Source: Deltaproteobacteria bacterium | GTDB taxonomy: Bacteria; Desulfobacterota; SM23-61 | Direction of reading: 5' to 3' | Length of the DNA: 6,934 nucleotides | Assembly: GCA_029857975.1 (NCBI GenBank) | Contig: JAOUFX010000149.1 | Location: forward strand, 1 to 6,934 | Shown here: positions 6,064 to 6,934 of the stretch, in pieces | Layout: each line of letters begins with the position of its first letter | Position numbering within the stretch: the first letter of the stretch is position 1 | Notes under the pieces: generated by a model | Database searches by the model: none | Told to the model about the DNA's origin: nothing | Seen by the model: the letters and a program-made list of their open reading frames with translations, nothing else | Made by a program: the position numbers and the translations under genes

Positions 6064-6934
6064 TTATCCCAGAATCTGCCGGGCAATGTTATTCTTCATC
6101 ACCTCCAGCGTGCCCCCGGCAATGCAAAGCGATTTAGCATCGCGCAGGTAGCGCTCAAAGGGCTGATCCCGATAACAGCCGTGGCTACCGGTCAGCTGGA
6201 TGGCCTGGGAGACGGCCTCCACGGCTATTTCCCCGGCCAGTAACTTGGCCATGGAAGTTTCCCGGGCCGGATCTTTTTCCCGGTCTTCCATCCAGGCGGC
6301 CCGATCCCGAAGAAGGCCGGCCGCCTCTATCCTGGTGGAAAGCTCAGCCACGATCCAGCGGATTCCCTGAAAATCAGCCACCACTCTATTTCCCACCTTC
6401 CTCTGTCGAATAAATGAAATGGCTCGCTCCAGAGCTCCGGCGGCAATCCCCAAGAGGCAGCTGGCATTGCCGATGCGGCTGTGATTGAAGGCCGAGAAGA
6501 AAACCTGCGCGCCTTGTCCTTCCTGGCCTATCCGGCGGCTTTCCGGAACGCGGCAATCGGTCAGGCGGAAAGAATAAACAGGGGAGGCTCGCAGACCCAT
6601 GGGATCCATTTTCTCCAGGATGGTGAAGCCGGGAGTTGCCGTATGAACCAGAAACACGGTTAATCCCTGAGGAGCCATGGCAAAGAAATTGATGATCTGA
6701 GCTTCCGCCGCGTCATTGATGTGAACTTTTTCTCCGTTTAGGATATAGCCATCCTTCTCCCTGCTGGCTGTGGCAGCCATACCGTTGAAAGATGAACCGA
6801 CCCCGCTTTCGGAGATGGCGGTGGCAGCCAGGAATTCTCCGGCCGCCAGCGGGGGTAAAAATTCCCGCCGCTGCTCTGCGGTTCCATAATGGAAGAGCAT
6901 CTTTTCCGTCTGGTAGTGGCCGTTGTGGATGTAG
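6064..6934 (-). CDS. Acyl-CoA dehydrogenase family flavoprotein, N-terminus beyond window edge
   Basis: Members use FAD to oxidise an acyl-CoA at the alpha-beta bond; some run as enoyl-CoA reductases. 289 residues are visible, running unbroken to the right edge, so about 90 N-terminal residues are missing. The internal ATG at 6900 is not the start, because the frame continues upstream with family-like HNGHYQTEKM. The middle beta domain shows AISESGVGSS and GYILNGEKVHIND. The C-terminal helical domain runs from AFNHSRIG through FQGIRW to RDAKSLCIAGGTLEV and IARQILG. The classical catalytic glutamate of the EGT loop is Gly here (visible residue 273), and the alternative helix-G position used by isovaleryl-CoA dehydrogenase is Ser (visible residue 152). 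Activity is therefore uncertain. It is the first visible gene of the leftward set and is closely followed by the CaiC-like ligase. Confidence 0.9.
   Translation of the reverse strand, partial: YIHNGHYQTEKMLFHYGTAEQRREFLPPLAAGEFLAATAISESGVGSSFNGMAATASREKDGYILNGEKVHINDAAEAQIINFFAMAPQGLTVFLVHTATPGFTILEKMDPMGLRASPVYSFRLTDCRVPESRRIGQEGQGAQVFFSAFNHSRIGNASCLLGIAAGALERAISFIRQRKVGNRVVADFQGIRWIVAELSTRIEAAGLLRDRAAWMEDREKDPARETSMAKLLAGEIAVEAVSQAIQLTGSHGCYRDQPFERYLRDAKSLCIAGGTLEVMKNNIARQILG

Overview
The window looks like bacterial chromosome with roughly balanced base composition: Shine-Dalgarno-led genes, sigma70-like promoter matches and a bacterial-type PlsC. The gene content (two acyl-CoA ligases, an acyl-CoA dehydrogenase and an aconitase X dehydratase) resembles the acid-degrading repertoires of Desulfobacterota or other syntrophic and anaerobic bacteria. 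That taxonomic guess is weak. No tRNA, rRNA, CRISPR array, insertion sequence or phage gene is visible.

Left part (1-2475): a PlsC-type 1-acyl-glycerol-3-phosphate acyltransferase runs leftwards off the window edge. A 286-base divergent intergenic region with a candidate promoter in each direction separates it from a rightward, full-length class I acyl-CoA ligase (952-2475). That ligase converges on the next operon across 62 bases with no recognisable hairpin terminator.

Right part (2538-6934, all on the minus strand): in transcription order there is an acyl-CoA dehydrogenase cut by the right edge, a CaiC-like acyl-CoA ligase 12 bases after it, a 269-base spacer, then the large (catalytic) and small (swivel) subunits of an aconitase X (AcnX) enzyme, which overlap by four bases (GTGA). 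The spacer holds a TTGACA promoter candidate with a 10-bp perfect palindrome in its -35/-10 spacer. It also holds a short ORF resembling the N-terminus of a GntR-type regulator and an AT-rich inverted repeat.

The most interesting content is the two-subunit AcnX. Characterised AcnX enzymes dehydrate (R)-5-phosphomevalonate in archaea or cis-3-hydroxy-L-proline in bacteria. Here the enzyme sits beside a ligase and a dehydrogenase of the acyl-CoA type and beside no visible mevalonate or proline gene. A speculative reading is a route in which AcnX dehydrates a hydroxy acid, the CaiC-like ligase forms the enoyl-CoA, and the dehydrogenase homologue reduces or oxidises it. That dehydrogenase appears to lack a glutamate at both classical catalytic-base positions, which makes its chemistry uncertain.
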